From Piscirickettsiaceae bacterium (GTDB lineage: Bacteria; Pseudomonadota; Gammaproteobacteria; Nitrosococcales; Methylophagaceae): a stretch of 8,063 nucleotides of DNA. Positions 6,986 through 8,063 of this stretch are shown here, piece after piece (positions within the stretch are counted from its first letter, which is position 1; every line of letters starts with the position of its first letter). The notes under the pieces are model-generated. The model had not been told where the DNA came from. It was given only the letters and a program-made list of their open reading frames with translations, and did not search any database. The stretch is from NCBI GenBank assembly GCA_030627065.1, contig DAOUSV010000064.1, positions 1-8,063 of the forward strand. Reading direction: 5' to 3'. The translations under genes and the position numbers were made by a program.

Positions 6986-7684
6986 ATGAAAGAAAATGTG
7001 CTTTTTAAACAGTCTGTTTTATGGGTGCCGCGATGGTGGCTTGTTTTATTGCTAGTTATAGTCAGTATTGTTATTGGTATCTTGGTGGTTAAAAATATTG
7101 CTCACTATTTGGCGGTAACCGAACCAAAACAAGGTGATTACCTGATTGTTGAAGGTTGGCAATCAGAGTCCAGTTTGCAACAAGCCTTGGCGGTGTTTAA
7201 TAGTGATGAAAATAATTATCACTATTTAATAACTACCGGTGGGCCTAATACAAATCAGATTAAACCGCAGTATAAAAATTATGCTGAACAATCAGCGGCA
7301 TTTCTTCTATCGCAAGGTTTAGATTTAAAGAAATTGATAGTGATTGCAACACCTGCTTCTGCGCAAGATAGAACATTCCTTAGTGCTGTGATGGTGAGAG
7401 AGTGGTTTCAGCAACAAAACAGTACACCACAATCATTTGATGTTTTTAGCCAAGGCGTTCATGCGAGAAGAACTCAGACTTTATATAAAAAGGCATTTCA
7501 ACAGATTCAGGAGATAGGTATCTATGCTTCTAAACCTGCTGATTATGTTCTTTCGTCATGGTGGACAACGAGTGTAGGTGCAAAGTCAGTTATTACAGAA
7601 TCAATTGGCTTAGCTTGGGTAGCGTGTTGTTTTAATCCAGGATCGTATGGTTCACAGCAAGAAAAATGGGGAGTTAAGCTTTAG
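6986..7684 (+). CDS. Membrane-anchored DUF218/YdcF-like protein
   Basis: Predicted inner-membrane protein (232 aa) with one N-terminal membrane segment (about 17-35). Basic residues before it suggest an N-in orientation, which puts the rest in the periplasm. The soluble part resembles the DUF218/YdcF/ElyC/SanA fold: an opening strand GDYLIVEGW (about 50-58), the second strand LITTGGP (about 81-87), a helix starting YAEQSAAFLLSQGL, the ASAQDRTFLSAV segment where the family has its Thr/Ser-rich helix start, and QGVHARRT (about 156-163), matching the conserved His-x-Arg region. The biochemical role of this family is poorly defined; ElyC and SanA relate to envelope polysaccharide integrity. It starts 10 bases after the TPR gene, with no recognisable Shine-Dalgarno sequence in TAGATCTGTTTCT, so translation is probably coupled. 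Assignment rests on motifs only. Confidence 0.7.
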   Translation: MKENVLFKQSVLWVPRWWLVLLLVIVSIVIGILVVKNIAHYLAVTEPKQGDYLIVEGWQSESSLQQALAVFNSDENNYHYLITTGGPNTNQIKPQYKNYAEQSAAFLLSQGLDLKKLIVIATPASAQDRTFLSAVMVREWFQQQNSTPQSFDVFSQGVHARRTQTLYKKAFQQIQEIGIYASKPADYVLSSWWTTSVGAKSVITESIGLAWVACCFNPGSYGSQQEKWGVKL

Positions 7685-7699
7685 GATCATTAATCATTG

Positions 7700-7721
7700 C
7701 CCACCCCCCCTTTATGTGGGG
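7700..7721 (+). terminator. Weak hairpin after the exosortase operon
   Basis: CCCAC (7700-7704) can pair with GTGGG (7716-7720), or CCCC (7707-7710) with GGGG (7718-7721). It lies 16 bases after the stop of the DUF218-like gene. The stem is short and no T-run follows, so it is at best a poor intrinsic terminator. I see no better one between 7685 and 7800. Confidence 0.25.
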
Positions 7722-7799
7722 TAGTACTGCTTATTTATGCCTTTTATAATGTAATTTAAATAGCAGTTCAAGAATTTGTGAATTAGTACTAAAGTACGA

Positions 7800-7829
7800 T
7801 AGACATGCTTCTTCCTAACATGGGATAAT
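7800..7829 (+). promoter_or_regulatory. Candidate extended -10 promoter for the secreted-protein gene
   Basis: TAGACA (7800-7805, 5/6) and GATAAT (7824-7829, 5/6) are separated by 18 bases. TGG sits directly before the -10, giving the TGn of an extended -10 promoter. Transcription would begin around 7835-7838, leaving a leader of about 70 bases. No sigma-54 type TGGCAC-N5-TTGC match was seen in this intergenic region, although some exosortase substrate genes are known to be under PrsK/PrsR and sigma-54 control. Confidence 0.45.
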
Positions 7830-7837
7830 GAGACATG

Positions 7838-7870
7838 ATTCACAGTTTTAGTTTTTTTGTAACTGTGAAT
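7838..7870. repeat. Perfect 10-bp inverted repeat in the leader
   Basis: ATTCACAGTT (7838-7847) and AACTGTGAAT (7861-7870) are exactly complementary around a 13-base T-rich spacer. With the promoter at 7800-7829 the repeat would lie at the extreme 5' end of the mRNA, so it could be a stabilising stem-loop. It could also be a dimeric operator: another copy of the half-site TGTGAATTA occurs at 7777-7785, upstream of the promoter. It ends 20 bases before the ribosome binding site. Confidence 0.55.
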
Positions 7871-7907
7871 TAAAAATGGAAATTAACCCTTGGAGAGGAA
7901 AAAAACA

Positions 7908-8063
7908 ATGAATAAACAAATAAAAACAATTTTAACGGCCGTGCTGAGTTTTGGCTTGTTAGTGGGAGCTTCGACTGGGTTTGCTGGAACTTTGCCAGAT
8001 GGTTGGTCAGAACTTGGTACTGCTTATGTATCAGAAGGATTAGACGGCAGTGGTGCTGATGCA
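7908..8063 (+). CDS. Secreted protein, 5' part only; candidate exosortase substrate
   Basis: The first 52 codons of a gene that continues past the window. The start is firm: GGAGAGGA (7892-7899) precedes the ATG by 8 bases. The protein begins with a Sec signal peptide, with Lys at 3 and 6, a hydrophobic core about 8-20 and probable cleavage after A26 (GFA before GT). The mature start contains LPDGWSELG and a Gly/Ser/Asp-rich stretch, consistent with an extracellular protein. I do not recognise the family. Its place directly after the exosortase operon, with a strong ribosome binding site and its own promoter, suggests an abundant secreted protein carrying a PEP-CTERM or VPLPA-CTERM tail. That tail would be at the C-terminus and cannot be seen here. 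Confidence 0.75.
   Translation, partial: MNKQIKTILTAVLSFGLLVGASTGFAGTLPDGWSELGTAYVSEGLDGSGADA

Noticed and set aside
7685..7907. Sigma-54 promoter, expected because some PEP-CTERM genes use PrsK/PrsR and sigma-54
   Set aside because: No TGGCAC-N5-TTGC or GG-N10-GC arrangement close to consensus was found; an extended -10 sigma-70 match fits better.

Overview
The window looks like part of a gammaproteobacterial chromosome of low to moderate GC content. The basis is AT-rich codon use, Gram-negative lipoprotein and signal-peptide features, REP-like palindromes of the 'ATTCCCG...CGGGAATGACGG' type, and an exosortase gene set known from exopolysaccharide-producing proteobacteria. The genus cannot be fixed from the sequence. 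All six genes are on the + strand.

Layout. Positions 1-372 hold no convincing gene; they carry a REP-like hairpin and a short direct repeat. A GT4-family glycosyltransferase follows (373-1596). A composite palindromic repeat (1593-1661) begins inside its stop region. Next come a promoter-like site overlapped by a 9-bp inverted repeat, then a WecG/TagA/CpsF (GT26) glycosyltransferase (1768-2877) with a C-terminal STAS-like domain. A second REP-like cluster (2926-2973) separates this from a tight three-gene block. That block is an exosortase fused to an EpsI domain (3056-4579, XrtD-like), a PrsT-like TPR lipoprotein (4591-6975), and a membrane-anchored DUF218/YdcF-like protein (6986-7684), with gaps of 11 and 10 bases. 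After a 223-base intergenic region with a candidate extended -10 promoter and a perfect 10-bp inverted repeat, a gene for a secreted protein starts at 7908 and runs off the window.

How it fits together (inference). This is an exosortase/PEP-CTERM-type export locus next to extracellular polysaccharide glycosyltransferases. The exosortase would cleave C-terminal sorting signals on secreted proteins. The TPR lipoprotein probably assists at the envelope, and the glycosyltransferases contribute to the polysaccharide matrix that such proteins usually join. The truncated last gene is the obvious local substrate candidate, but its C-terminal sorting signal lies outside the window, so this is untested. 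The least ordinary items are the GT26-STAS fusion, with glycine at the usual phospho-acceptor position, and the palindromes that overlap or abut the promoter-like sites.
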